Of a stretch of DNA of 37,874 nt, positions 7,331 through 16,567 are shown piece after piece (position 1 is the first letter of the stretch; each line of letters begins with the position of its first letter). The DNA is from Candidatus Methanoplasma sp. (GTDB taxonomy: Archaea; Thermoplasmatota; Thermoplasmata; Methanomassiliicoccales; Methanomethylophilaceae): contig JAITQH010000027.1 in NCBI GenBank assembly GCA_031288985.1, positions 1-37,874 of the forward strand, given 5' to 3'. Position numbers and translations under genes: made by a program. The notes under the pieces are model-generated. The model made no database searches, was not told the origin of the DNA, and worked only from the letters and a program-made list of their open reading frames with translations.

Positions 7331-8194
7331 ATGATAAAGCTCCCCGAGACCGTCGAACAGACGGTCGTCAACATCCTGAGGCTGGCCAACACGAAGCTCC
7401 CTTCCGACGTGGGATGGGCCCTGGAGGCCGCCGCGGCATGGGAGACCGACGGGCGGGCCTCGGCCCAATTGGGCGCCATACTCGACAACGTGAAGAAAGC
7501 GGAGCTTCTGGGGAGACCGATGTGTCAAGACACAGGCATACCGATATTCTACGTCAAAGGGAAGATCCCGCCCTCCATAAGGCAGGACATAGCCGCCGGC
7601 GTCAGAAGGGCGACGGCGGAGATCCCGCTCAGACCCAACACTGTGGATCCGCTCACCCGCGAGAACTCCGGGGACAATCTGGGAGAGGGGATGCCTATCG
7701 TGCATTTCATACCCACCGAGGACGCGTACACCGAAATATCCGTGATGGTGAAAGGGGCGGGCAGCGAGAACATGACCCGTCTGGGAATGCTGAACCCTTC
7801 AGACGGCGCCGCCGGGATCGAGAAGTTCGTTGCGGACTCCGTCCTCGACGCGGGAGGGAAGCCGTGCCCCCCCGGAGTAATCGGCGTGGGGATCGGAGGG
7901 ACGGCGGAGGAATGCCTGCTTATGGCCAAGGCCGCCGCGATGTCGTCATCGGAGAATCCCGACCCCGTCCTCAGGAAGATGGAGGAGGATCTGTTCGTCA
8001 GGATCAACGGAAGCGGGCTGGGTCCCATGGGATTGGGGGGAGGCGCGACCGTTCTTGCGGTGAAGATAAGAAAAGCGTGCTGCCACACCGCAAGCCTTCC
8101 GGTGGCGGTCAGCGTAGGGTGCTGGGCCACCAGACGGGCGTCCGCCAGGATGACCGGCGACAGGGTGGAGTACTCCCAGGAGGCGGACGTATGA
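7331..8194 (+). CDS. fumA: Class I fumarate hydratase, alpha (N-terminal) subunit
   Basis: 287 aa. It belongs to the [4Fe-4S] fumarase/tartrate dehydratase family, in which archaea carry the enzyme as two subunits. Visible motifs are MCQDTGIPIFYVKG with cluster ligand C65, NPSDGAAG, PPGVIGVGIGGTAEECL and GPMGLGGGATVLAVKIRKA followed by CCHTASLPVAV. The reaction is reversible hydration of fumarate to malate. The stop overlaps the start of the beta subunit (ATGA). The ATG at 7331 is preferred over a GTG at 7325 from the spacing to the TATA box. L-tartrate dehydratase is the main alternative, but no tartrate genes are nearby. Confidence 0.94.
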   Translation: MIKLPETVEQTVVNILRLANTKLPSDVGWALEAAAAWETDGRASAQLGAILDNVKKAELLGRPMCQDTGIPIFYVKGKIPPSIRQDIAAGVRRATAEIPLRPNTVDPLTRENSGDNLGEGMPIVHFIPTEDAYTEISVMVKGAGSENMTRLGMLNPSDGAAGIEKFVADSVLDAGGKPCPPGVIGVGIGGTAEECLLMAKAAAMSSSENPDPVLRKMEEDLFVRINGSGLGPMGLGGGATVLAVKIRKACCHTASLPVAVSVGCWATRRASARMTGDRVEYSQEADV

Positions 8195-8754
8195 GATTCA
8201 TCCGCTCGCCTCTGAGCAGGGAAGACGCGGCCTCTCTGACCCTCGGCAGCGTAGTGAGCCTGTCCGGGCCGATAGTCACGGCCAGGGACGAGGCGCACAT
8301 GCGTGCGCTGGAACATCTCCGTGAAGGAAAAGCGGTCCCGGAATGCCTGTACGGTTCCGTCCTCTTCCATTGCGGTCCGATAATGGCCCGGGACGGAGAC
8401 GGGTGGAAGGCGATCGCCGCCGGACCCACCACCAGCGCAAGGATGAACAGCATGGAGCCGGAGATGATACGCAGATTCGGCATACGTGCGATCATAGGCA
8501 AAGGCGGCATGTCCCGCGAGGTGTGCGCCGCGATGAAAGAATGCGGCTGCGTGTATCTCGCGGCGACCGGCGGCGCGGCGGTGTCCATCGCGGAATCGCT
8601 TCCGAAGGTCCTGGGGGCGGAGTGGGAGGATCTGGGCATGGCCGAGGCCGTGTGGAAGTTTGAAGCGGACAGGATGGGGCCGCTGATCGTGGCCATCGAT
8701 GCCAACGGCGACAGCCTTTACGAGCGGGTGTCGGAGTCTCTCGTCAGAATCTGA
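8191..8754 (+). CDS. fumB: Class I fumarate hydratase, beta (C-terminal) subunit
   Basis: 187 aa. FHCGPIMARDGDGWKAIAAG and PTTSARMNSMEPEMIRRFG are the hallmarks of the C-terminal fumarase domain, and GGMSREVCAAMKECGCVYLA follows. It starts inside the alpha-subunit stop (ATGA), so the two subunits are translationally coupled. Its own stop overlaps the convergent surface-protein gene by 11 nt. Confidence 0.94.
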   Translation: MRFIRSPLSREDAASLTLGSVVSLSGPIVTARDEAHMRALEHLREGKAVPECLYGSVLFHCGPIMARDGDGWKAIAAGPTTSARMNSMEPEMIRRFGIRAIIGKGGMSREVCAAMKECGCVYLAATGGAAVSIAESLPKVLGAEWEDLGMAEAVWKFEADRMGPLIVAIDANGDSLYERVSESLVRI

Positions 8755-9589
8755 GGTCTTCGTCCCCGTCGATGGCGCTGTCGTCGATGATCTCGACCCC
8801 GTCGTCGTTCTTGCCGCGGCTGATCAACCATGCGGACACGGCCAGTATGACTCCGAGGATCACTCCTATCAGCATGAAGATGTGCGCCGAATCCAGTCCG
8901 AAATGGGTCTCGATCTCGGATTTTGTGAGAGTGACCGACCGCGTGGTCGTGGTCGTGTCCACCGTCACATTGAAGTTGGCGCTGTCGTCGAACCCCGCGC
9001 TCGTCACGCGAAGGCTGTACGGGCCGATGGGGCATTCTATCTCGTAGACGCCGTCCCGCCCCGTGTTGGCGGAATAGCTGGAGCCGCCTTCCACGGAGAC
9101 CAAGTGGACCGTCGCGCCCGACACGACCCCGCCGTCATATGAGACGGTCCCGCGTATCAGCCCCTCGGACGCGGCCATCAGGGCGCTTTGCATGCCGTCG
9201 ATGCCCGACGTCACGGTGTATGTTTTTGTGGTCTTGTTGTAGGCGGCGGTATCCAGCTTCAGCAGAAGGAACTCGCTGCCTGCCTGCACCTCTGTGTTGG
9301 GGCAGCTGGCCACCGAATATCCGTGCATGTAGAACCTTATCTGCAACCCGATGTTGGACGTCACGGCGATGCTGAAGAATCCGTCGGCGTCCGTCGTCCC
9401 TTCGAAGTCGGAGATCCCGCGGATCGTGACGGAGACTCCCTGTATGGGCACCCTGCCCGATCCGCTCCATCCGCCTACGTGCCCTTCGATGTTGTACTGA
9501 TCCGCATCCGCCCCGTCCGACGCCTCAAATGGCATCGACAGGAACAGAACGGCGGCTACCAGAATCAGCGGCAGGACCCTGCGGAACAT
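8744..9589 (-). CDS. Secreted, membrane-anchored protein with carboxypeptidase-regulatory-like repeats
   Basis: 281 aa from the ATG at 9589 (a TTG two codons upstream is possible). A signal peptide is clear: basic start, then VLPLILVAAVLFLSMP. Two beta-sandwich repeats follow: IQGVSVTIRGISDFEGTTDA with DGFFSIAV, and SGATVHLVSVEGGSSYSANT with DGVYEIECPIGPYSLRVTSA. These are CarboxypepD_reg-like or Cna-B-like domains. A Thr-rich stretch precedes a C-terminal helix (IFMLIGVILGVILAVSAWLI), and a short acidic tail stays in the cytoplasm. It is likely displayed on the cell surface; ligand unknown. The minus-strand sequence TAATAATC about 24 nt upstream may be its TATA box. Confidence 0.8.
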   Translation of the reverse strand: MFRRVLPLILVAAVLFLSMPFEASDGADADQYNIEGHVGGWSGSGRVPIQGVSVTIRGISDFEGTTDADGFFSIAVTSNIGLQIRFYMHGYSVASCPNTEVQAGSEFLLLKLDTAAYNKTTKTYTVTSGIDGMQSALMAASEGLIRGTVSYDGGVVSGATVHLVSVEGGSSYSANTGRDGVYEIECPIGPYSLRVTSAGFDDSANFNVTVDTTTTTRSVTLTKSEIETHFGLDSAHIFMLIGVILGVILAVSAWLISRGKNDDGVEIIDDSAIDGDEDLRF

Positions 9590-9685
9590 GCACAATCAAT
9601 CGCGCTCCGTGATTATTACCTTTTTCATTGCCGCCGGCGGCGGACGTTCAAAAAAGGACCTGCTCCCGATGCGGCGACAGATTGT

Positions 9686-9698
9686 AATAAATATATCC
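9686..9698 (+). promoter_or_regulatory. TATA box of the large lhr gene
   Basis: AATAAATATATCC, about 40 nt before the ATG at 9734. A Shine-Dalgarno AAGGA at 9724-9728 precedes the start by 5 nt, so this transcript should have a short leader. Confidence 0.6.
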
Positions 9699-9733
9699 CA
9701 TCAAGTAACGGAAACGGCATCCGAAGGAATCGC

Positions 9734-12700
9734 ATGATAGAAATTGCAAACAAAACACATACGACGGAAGAGGTCATGGGCGTCATGGAGCCTCTAATAT
9801 CCACGTGGTTCAATGAGAGGTTTGCAGGGCTGACCGAGCCTCAGGCGAAGGCGATTCCCGAGATACATAAAAGAAAGAACGTCCTAGTTTCGTCGCCCAC
9901 CGGGTCGGGGAAGACCCTCACGGCATTCACCAGCATCATCAACGAGCTCACACGATACGCGTCGGAAGGCCGTCTGGAAGAAAGGATCTACTGCGTCTAC
10001 ATCTCGCCGCTCAAGGCGCTGGCCAACGACGTCAACAGAAACCTCACCACGCCTCTCGAGGAGATGAAGGCCGTGGCGGAGGAGCATGGGATGAACATCC
10101 CCAACATAAAAGTGGCTGTCAGATCCGGCGACACGAGCCAGAACGACAGGCAGAAGATGGTCCGCCACCCGCCGCACATACTCATAACCACCCCCGAATC
10201 CCTCGCGCTGATCATGGCCGCTCCGAAATTCAAGGAGAACCTGAGAAAGGTGGAGTGGGTGATACTCGACGAGATACACGACATCTGCGACTCGAAGAGA
10301 GGGGCGTTCCTGTCGCTGACCCTCGAAAGGATGAGGCAGTTCTGCGAGAACGACTTTTCAAGGATAGGTTTGTCCGCCACCCTCGCGCCCATAGACGCGA
10401 TCGCGGGATACTTGGTCGGATGCAACGGCGACGGCTCCGTTAGGGACGTGACGCTCATAGAATCGGACTCGAAGAAGCGGCTGGATCTCAAAGTGATATG
10501 TCCGACGGAGGATATGACCGCCCTGTCTTCCGACATCGTCAATTCGATGATGTACGACACGCTGAAGGAGTTGGTGGACGCACACGAGACGACGCTCGTG
10601 TTCACGAACACGAGGTCGGGCGCGGAGAGCGTGGTCTACAAGCTCAAGGAGAGGGGGCTCGAGAACGTGGAGGTGCACCACAGCTCCCTCGGCAAGGAGA
10701 TGAGGCTGAACGTGGAGGAGCGTCTCAAAAGGGGCGAGATCAAATGCGTGGTGTCGTCCACGTCCTTGGAGCTGGGCATAGACATCGGCTCGGTGGATCT
10801 CGTGTGCCAGATAGGCTCCCCGAAATCCGTCGCGAAAGGCCTGCAAAGGATAGGGAGGAGCGGGCACAGCTTCGGGAAGGTGGCCAAAGGAAGGCTCATC
10901 GTCTTCGACTTGGACGACCTTGCCGAATGCGCCGTGATGTGCCGCGCCGCCCACAGGGGCGACATAGACCGCGTCGGCATTCCGGAGAACTGCCTCGACG
11001 TGCTTTCGCAGACCGTTGTCGGCATGAGCCTAGACAGCAAATGGATGGCGGACGACGCCTATGAGATAGTAAAAGGGTCGTACTGCTACCGCAACCTCAG
11101 ACGCGAGAGCTTCATCGGGGTGCTCAGATACTTGGGGAGCAAGGACGAGCACGAAGGCGTATACTCCAAGATCTGGTACGACGAAGAAGAGGGCCAGTTC
11201 GGCAGAAAAAAAGGATCCAGGATGATATATCTGATGAATCTCGGGACCATTCCCGAGGAGGCGAACTACAGAGTGGTCACCGGCCACGGCTCCACCGTCG
11301 GCGAGCTGTCCGAGAAGTTCGTGGAGAGGCTCTCCCCCAGGGACGTGTTCGTTCTCGGAGGGAGGTCCATGGAGTTCGTCCGCTCCAAAGGCATGATAGC
11401 CCACGTCAAGGAGGCAGGCGGCAGGAAGCCGACCGTGCCGTCGTGGGCGGGAGAGATGCTCCCGAGGAGCTTCGACCTTTCCATGGACGTCGCCGTGTTC
11501 AGGAAGGAGATGGCGGGGCTCATAGACGGGGAGGACGGAGAACTGATCCCGAAGATATCCTCGGAGTTCGACATCGACGAGGGATCCGCAAGAAGCCTCA
11601 TATCCTATTTCAGGGAGCAGAAGGCCGTCACCGGCATCATACCGGACAACGAGAGGCTCGCCATCGAAGAGTACATAGACCCGTCCGGCAACCAGAGGAT
11701 CATATTCCACTTTCCTTTCGGGCGCAGGGTGAACGACGCGCTGTCGAGAGGATACGCTTACAGGATATCCAACGCTCTGGGCGCGAATGTGTCGGTTACG
11801 ATAACCGACGACAACTTCATGATAGGCACGTCCAGAAAGACCGACGTCGCCGACATACCCGGCTTGCTGGGTGCGGCGGACATCGAGCCGATCCTGAGAA
11901 AGGCCGTCAAGGATTCCGAGATATTCAAGCTGAGGTTCAGGCACACCGCCGCCCGCAGCTTCATGATCCTCCGCAACTACATGGGCCGACCCATATCGGT
12001 GAACCGGCAGCAGATGCGGTCATCCTATCTCCTCGACGCGCTCGGCGGCATGGACAACGAGCCGGTCATCGAGGAGACGTACAGAGAGGTGCTGGAGGAC
12101 GACATGGACATCAAGAACGCCCAGGTCGTGCTGGAGATGATAGACGACGGCAGGATGAGCGTCTCGGTGTTCCCATTCAACGGCATGCCGTCGCCGTTCG
12201 CGCATTCCGTCATTCTGTCCGGGTTCTCGGACATAGTCCTGATGGAGGACCGCTCCGCGCTTCTCAAGGAGCTGCACCGCAAGGTGCTCCACCGCGCCCT
12301 GGGCGACAGCATAAAGGACTTTGAATTCGAAGAGGATCAGATCATCCCCTACTTCAGACAGAAGATCGGGCGCATAACCTGCAAAGAGGACATTCCCGCC
12401 CTGCTTTCGCGCACCGGCCCCCTGCAGGCCATAAAAGAAAGAGGCCGAAACATATACGCCTACGCCGACGAGGACAAGAAGATCGTGGACGGGTGGGTCC
12501 GCGAACTCATCAAAGAAAAGAAGATAGGAACGGTCTTCCTTGACGAGCCGTACATAATGAACGCCGACGACATCCCGACGTACGCTTCCGCCACCGCGAA
12601 AGAGCGTGAACTCTCCGACACCGACAGAAAGGTGTTGGAATGCGTCGGCGAAAGGACCGCGCTCAGCGACGTCACCGCCGAGCTGAAAATAAGCGAGGAC

Positions 12701-15103
12701 GTGACCTTCCGTTCTATGAGGAAGCTTGAGTCCATGTATCTGGTCACGAGGACGGACATCGACGGCAACAACCGGTGGTATTTCACCAAGGCGGAGCATT
12801 CCCGCGTCGACAAGCTGGAGGCTCTGGATCTGATAGTCGAGAGATATCTGAACTGCTTCGCGCCCGCCACCGTGCCGGAGGTGGCCTTCGCACTGTCGAT
12901 AACGGACGGAGAGGCGCGCTCGGCTCTGGAGTCCTGCGTCGCCCGCGAGATCGCAGCGAAAGGGAGCTTCCTGGTCTCCGAGAGCCCGCAGTACATGAAG
13001 AGCATAGACCGCATGCGTCTGAGGGCGGGGAAGGAGAACGTCTACAGCCACAGCACGCTGGAGGCGTTCAGGCAAAGCAAAGGCGCGTCGTTCGGCAGCA
13101 TACGCGAGTACATGGAGTTCTTCATGGCTCCGGGAAGCGAGATAGACGTCTTCAACAGGGTCGAGAGCTTCGACCTTCAGGAATGGTACGGGATGAGGGA
13201 GTCCGGAGAGATCATCCTGGGCAGGTTCGTCAGAGGGAGAGTGAAATATATGCTCCGGCACAACGCCGCCAAGATGGCGGCGCTGAGGCCCGAGGCGCAG
13301 CTTTCCGCGTTGGACGAGGACATCCTGTCGAGGATAGAAGGCTCAGGAAAGGCGACGATGAGGCAGCTGACGGCCGACACGGGGAGAAGCAAAGAAGAGG
13401 TCAAAGAATCCCTTCTGCGCCTGGACCACGCCCTGAAGATCGTCCGCTCATTTGAAGACAGGGAGGACTGGGGCACCGAGAACACCTACGCCGCATACCA
13501 TCCCGAGGCGCCGGGCGGCGACCCCCTGCGGGAGATGATGGAGAACTATGTCAGGGCGTACGGCCCCACGGTCCCATCGGTGCTCTCGTACGTGTTCGAG
13601 ACGCCCCCCGAGCGCGTGGCGGAGATCCTGGCGGAGATAGGGGCCGTGCAGATATTCGAGGCGAACAATCCCAACTGCCTGTACATCATGCCCGACGAGG
13701 CTCCGCTCCTGTCGGAGACGGGGGACTCAGGCGCAGAAGTGGTCGTAAGATCGCTTTACGACGTCTCCCTGTCGGGCATGTGGATGCTTCTGTCCTCCAG
13801 ATTCGGGGACAGATGGGTGTACCCCGTGACCCGCGGCCCGGCCCTCATCGGAGGTCTGGAGATCTGGGAGATGTCGGGATGCGTCGAGATACGGGGCGTG
13901 GACCTCGACGCTCCGGAACTCCTCCCCGACGTGCTGAAGGCCGTGGACCGCCTGATGAGATTCTTCAACATGAAAGGCGTGGACGTGGTGAGGGTCAGAG
14001 AGGTCATGGGCGTGGACGCATCGCAGCTTGACGGGGACGCGGCGGACGCGATGGCCTCGGCGGGATACGTCCGGGTCAACGGATTCTACGCCAAAGGAAG
14101 ATTCATCCCCCGCACCATGCCGGAGCAGGAGTACATGGACTATGTGTTCTACAGGCAGAGGGTGGGCAAGGACCGCAAATACGAGACGGTCGACCAGGCC
14201 GTGAAGGCAAGAGGATACATAAGGAACGACCAGGAGATAATCACACGCGTCAGTCAGAAGACCACCGTGAGGAAAGAGCTGGACCGCAGAAATCTGGTGA
14301 AAATGTCCCTTCTGCCGTCGTTCGTGGGCTACACATCGCTGAACTTCGCCCCTTTGTACCTTGCGTCGAAGCACAGGGACGAGGATCCTGACTCAAAAAC
14401 GCTCCTGGCGCTGATCAAGGCGAGGCAGCCCGCGCCCAGAAAGGAGATCGTGGCCGCGTCCATGTTCTCTTCGGAGAGGACGACCGAGATCCTGTCGGAG
14501 CTGTCTGGGTCGTCGCAGATATATCTGGACGCCGACTCGTGCTACAACGTCGTGCCCCGGAAGAACATCGGGAGGAGGGAGGCGCTGAAGAAGGTGGCCA
14601 TGCGGCACTTCGAGGACATAGGGATATTTTCGGCGGAGGAGCTCGCCCAGTTCCTGGGCACCCGCATGAGCGAGACGCGCCGGGTGCTTGCCGATCTGGA
14701 GTCCGAAGGGAGCCTGGTGAAGGGATTCCTTCTCAAGGACGACCCGATCCTCAGGTGGATGCCGGCGTCCGACAGGGATTTCACGCCGCCGCCGTTCAGG
14801 GAGATGTTCCTGCTGAACACCCAAGACAATCTTCATCTGTACCTCAGGAGCTACATCAAGGCCGAGACCGGCACCACGGACTGCGTCGTGTTCGACGGAA
14901 CCAGGATCGTCGGGCATTTCAAAGGGAAGGTGGACTCGACGGGAGCCAAGGTGGAGAACTTCGAGGGTTCCGACAAAGCCAACCTGTTCGTCAAAAAGAC
15001 CGCGCGTTCATGCGGCGTCAGGATCGAGGACCGCAAGAAGGTCGACGACAATGACGACTGGAGCATATCGGAGTTCTATCTGAAGACCAATCCCGGCGCT
15101 TGA
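9734..15103 (+). CDS. lhr: Giant Lhr-family superfamily 2 helicase with long C-terminal extension
   Basis: 1789 aa. The start is fixed by AAGGA 5 nt before the ATG; the frame stays open further upstream inside the divergent gene. The first half is an Lhr core: Q motif LTEPQAKAIPEIHKRKN, Walker A SSPTGSGKT with K60, DEIH at 179-182, SAT motif GLSATLAP, motif VI QRIGRSGH, then winged-helix and Lhr beta domains. Archaeal Lhr proteins are usually near 900 aa, so about 870 extra residues follow. That extension contains several winged-helix-like segments (TMRQLTADTGRSKEEVKESL; IFSAEELAQFLGTRMSETRR) and a YcaQ/HTH_42-like stretch (YVRAYGPTVPSVLSYVFETP). This recalls the C-terminal domain of bacterial Lhr (E. 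coli Lhr about 1540 aa). DNA repair is the likely role. Confidence 0.92.
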   Translation: MIEIANKTHTTEEVMGVMEPLISTWFNERFAGLTEPQAKAIPEIHKRKNVLVSSPTGSGKTLTAFTSIINELTRYASEGRLEERIYCVYISPLKALANDVNRNLTTPLEEMKAVAEEHGMNIPNIKVAVRSGDTSQNDRQKMVRHPPHILITTPESLALIMAAPKFKENLRKVEWVILDEIHDICDSKRGAFLSLTLERMRQFCENDFSRIGLSATLAPIDAIAGYLVGCNGDGSVRDVTLIESDSKKRLDLKVICPTEDMTALSSDIVNSMMYDTLKELVDAHETTLVFTNTRSGAESVVYKLKERGLENVEVHHSSLGKEMRLNVEERLKRGEIKCVVSSTSLELGIDIGSVDLVCQIGSPKSVAKGLQRIGRSGHSFGKVAKGRLIVFDLDDLAECAVMCRAAHRGDIDRVGIPENCLDVLSQTVVGMSLDSKWMADDAYEIVKGSYCYRNLRRESFIGVLRYLGSKDEHEGVYSKIWYDEEEGQFGRKKGSRMIYLMNLGTIPEEANYRVVTGHGSTVGELSEKFVERLSPRDVFVLGGRSMEFVRSKGMIAHVKEAGGRKPTVPSWAGEMLPRSFDLSMDVAVFRKEMAGLIDGEDGELIPKISSEFDIDEGSARSLISYFREQKAVTGIIPDNERLAIEEYIDPSGNQRIIFHFPFGRRVNDALSRGYAYRISNALGANVSVTITDDNFMIGTSRKTDVADIPGLLGAADIEPILRKAVKDSEIFKLRFRHTAARSFMILRNYMGRPISVNRQQMRSSYLLDALGGMDNEPVIEETYREVLEDDMDIKNAQVVLEMIDDGRMSVSVFPFNGMPSPFAHSVILSGFSDIVLMEDRSALLKELHRKVLHRALGDSIKDFEFEEDQIIPYFRQKIGRITCKEDIPALLSRTGPLQAIKERGRNIYAYADEDKKIVDGWVRELIKEKKIGTVFLDEPYIMNADDIPTYASATAKERELSDTDRKVLECVGERTALSDVTAELKISEDVTFRSMRKLESMYLVTRTDIDGNNRWYFTKAEHSRVDKLEALDLIVERYLNCFAPATVPEVAFALSITDGEARSALESCVAREIAAKGSFLVSESPQYMKSIDRMRLRAGKENVYSHSTLEAFRQSKGASFGSIREYMEFFMAPGSEIDVFNRVESFDLQEWYGMRESGEIILGRFVRGRVKYMLRHNAAKMAALRPEAQLSALDEDILSRIEGSGKATMRQLTADTGRSKEEVKESLLRLDHALKIVRSFEDREDWGTENTYAAYHPEAPGGDPLREMMENYVRAYGPTVPSVLSYVFETPPERVAEILAEIGAVQIFEANNPNCLYIMPDEAPLLSETGDSGAEVVVRSLYDVSLSGMWMLLSSRFGDRWVYPVTRGPALIGGLEIWEMSGCVEIRGVDLDAPELLPDVLKAVDRLMRFFNMKGVDVVRVREVMGVDASQLDGDAADAMASAGYVRVNGFYAKGRFIPRTMPEQEYMDYVFYRQRVGKDRKYETVDQAVKARGYIRNDQEIITRVSQKTTVRKELDRRNLVKMSLLPSFVGYTSLNFAPLYLASKHRDEDPDSKTLLALIKARQPAPRKEIVAASMFSSERTTEILSELSGSSQIYLDADSCYNVVPRKNIGRREALKKVAMRHFEDIGIFSAEELAQFLGTRMSETRRVLADLESEGSLVKGFLLKDDPILRWMPASDRDFTPPPFREMFLLNTQDNLHLYLRSYIKAETGTTDCVVFDGTRIVGHFKGKVDSTGAKVENFEGSDKANLFVKKTARSCGVRIEDRKKVDDNDDWSISEFYLKTNPGA

Positions 15104-15901
15104 TCAGACGATGAAGCCGCTGTGATACAGGAACTGTTGGGCGTATCCGGCGTATTCTCCGAACTTCGCCCTTCCGAATTCGGACATCGCTTTGTAGCTT
15201 CCGCTCACGCCGTACCTGTCATGAAGGCAGGACGATATCCTGACGTCGATCGGGAAAGCCGACAGATGGCCGTAGGCGAACAGCGCCGCGCAGTCGGCGA
15301 CCTTGGGGCCGACGCCGTTGATCCCCATCAGCGTTCTGATGCATCCTTCATAGTCCATATCGGCTATCGCGTCGGGATCCACCTCTCCGTTCTCGACGCG
15401 CTCGGCAAGCTCCAAGAACCTGTTCTCTCTGAATCCCAGCCTGCAGACGCAGATCTCGCCGCTTTTGTCCAATATCTCCTTCGGGGTCGGGAACGCATGC
15501 CTGCCTCCGAGATCCCGGCCGAAGACGCAGCATACGGATTCGACCATCTTCGCAACGCGTTTGACGTTGACGTTCGTCGCCAAAAGATACGTGGCGACGC
15601 ACTCCCACCGATCCTGCTTCAGTATGCGCATTCCGGGGCAGGCGGCGGACAGGCCCGCCACATACGGGTCGGCCTCCGAGATCCTTGAGATTATATGCGG
15701 AAGATCGTCGCCGCTTCTGAAATACTCAAGCACGCGGGAGCGGTCCGAGCACCCCTCGCAGTCAAAGCCGTACGGCGTCTGGGTAAGGTTCAGCACATGG
15801 CCGCCGACGACCCCGTTCCATACGTCCCCGTTCTTCCTCCAGCGGTGGGCCTGACCGCATCCGAGGGTGGGATCCAGGGACACGTCCAAATCAATATGCA
15901 C
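15104..15901 (-). CDS. ogg: 8-oxoguanine DNA glycosylase/AP lyase, OGG1 type
   Basis: 265 aa. The N-terminal domain (CGQAHRWRKNGDVWNGVVGG) is the OGG N-domain. The helix-hairpin-helix/GPD motif reads LMGINGVGPKVADCAALFAY with the expected catalytic lysine in GVGPKVAD, and AFPIDVRI supplies the catalytic aspartate. It excises 8-oxoG and nicks the AP site. The GTG start at 15901 is supported by a TATA box 20-28 nt upstream (leaderless). Its stop directly abuts the lhr stop with no base between them. Confidence 0.94.
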   Translation of the reverse strand: MHIDLDVSLDPTLGCGQAHRWRKNGDVWNGVVGGHVLNLTQTPYGFDCEGCSDRSRVLEYFRSGDDLPHIISRISEADPYVAGLSAACPGMRILKQDRWECVATYLLATNVNVKRVAKMVESVCCVFGRDLGGRHAFPTPKEILDKSGEICVCRLGFRENRFLELAERVENGEVDPDAIADMDYEGCIRTLMGINGVGPKVADCAALFAYGHLSAFPIDVRISSCLHDRYGVSGSYKAMSEFGRAKFGEYAGYAQQFLYHSGFIV

Positions 15902-15920
15902 GCGTACTCATGCCGGCGCA

Positions 15921-15929
15921 CGTATATCA
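15921..15929 (-). promoter_or_regulatory. TATA box of ogg
   Basis: Minus strand TGATATACG, centred about 25 nt before the GTG start at 15901, which points to a leaderless transcript. The 96-nt divergent gap is shared with the cassette that starts at 15998. Confidence 0.45.
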
Positions 15930-15962
15930 GAATTTCCTGATTTCTTTTCGTAGACAAAAGAG

Positions 15963-15971
15963 AAAAATATC
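15963..15971 (+). promoter_or_regulatory. TATA box of the 15998-16999 cassette
   Basis: AAAAATATC, about 31 nt before the ATG at 15998. Confidence 0.45.
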
Positions 15972-15997
15972 TGCTTTCAGATACTGACGTCTATACC

Positions 15998-16117
15998 ATG
16001 GACAAGGTATCCGCATCAGAACTGAATGAAGCATTGGACAGACTCCACGAGCGTGCGGGCAGCCTGTTTCGTTCAATGCCCAAGCCCATGTTGGAAAGAG
16101 CAATGGGGTCGATTTAA
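15998..16117 (+). CDS. 39-aa helical small protein, first gene of an unknown cassette
   Basis: Reads MDKVSASELNEALDRLHERA, then GSLFRSMPKPMLERAMGSI, and stops at a TAA that overlaps the ATG of the next gene (TAATG). It is predicted to be mostly helical and amphipathic, with no signal peptide. The TATA box lies at the right distance and coupling to the next gene supports expression. No family recognised. It could be an antitoxin-like or regulatory peptide, but nothing in the sequence proves that. Confidence 0.5.
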   Translation: MDKVSASELNEALDRLHERAGSLFRSMPKPMLERAMGSI

Positions 16118-16563
16118 TGCCTGATTATGTGTGGACAGCCGGTGCGCCGGACAATTCGGATCGGGGATACACGCCCCCCGACAACAGCGGCACGCTGATC
16201 GCATCGCACGTCTACAAGACAATGGCAGAGGTCAAGCAGGCGATGGGGCAGATCGACAATCCGATCATAAGGCAGAAGGTTGAGCGGTTCGCATGGAGAT
16301 TCGAGGATATACTCGATCAAGAGCTGACCCGCATCGGCGGAGTCTATTACATAAGGTCTCTTTCGCTGTATTCCGAACCGGGTCAGACCGAGATAACGTG
16401 GACCTTCGCAGGCTCCGGAGCGGGTTTTGTGTTCGAAGAGGACAGTTCGTCATGGTACTGTTTCCTGAACGCCGACGACAGAAGAACAACCGTCTCGGGC
16501 GTATTGAACGAAGAGACCTGCGCCGACGCAATAAGAGATGTTATTCGCTGCGTCCTGAGGTGA
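16117..16563 (+). CDS. Uncharacterised cytosolic protein (cassette gene 2)
   Basis: 148 aa, no signal peptide or membrane helix. A helical segment (VYKTMAEVKQAMGQIDNPII) precedes a beta-rich part in which EITWTFAGSGAGFVFEEDSS then WYCFLNADD recalls a widespread bacterial small-protein pattern ('v.IEW......gf.ie....sWy....'), often paired with a second protein like the next gene. Functions of those proteins are not established to my knowledge. Start overlaps the preceding TAA; the next ATG is 4 nt after its stop. Confidence 0.7.
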   Translation: MPDYVWTAGAPDNSDRGYTPPDNSGTLIASHVYKTMAEVKQAMGQIDNPIIRQKVERFAWRFEDILDQELTRIGGVYYIRSLSLYSEPGQTEITWTFAGSGAGFVFEEDSSSWYCFLNADDRRTTVSGVLNEETCADAIRDVIRCVLR

Positions 16564-16567
16564 CAAC

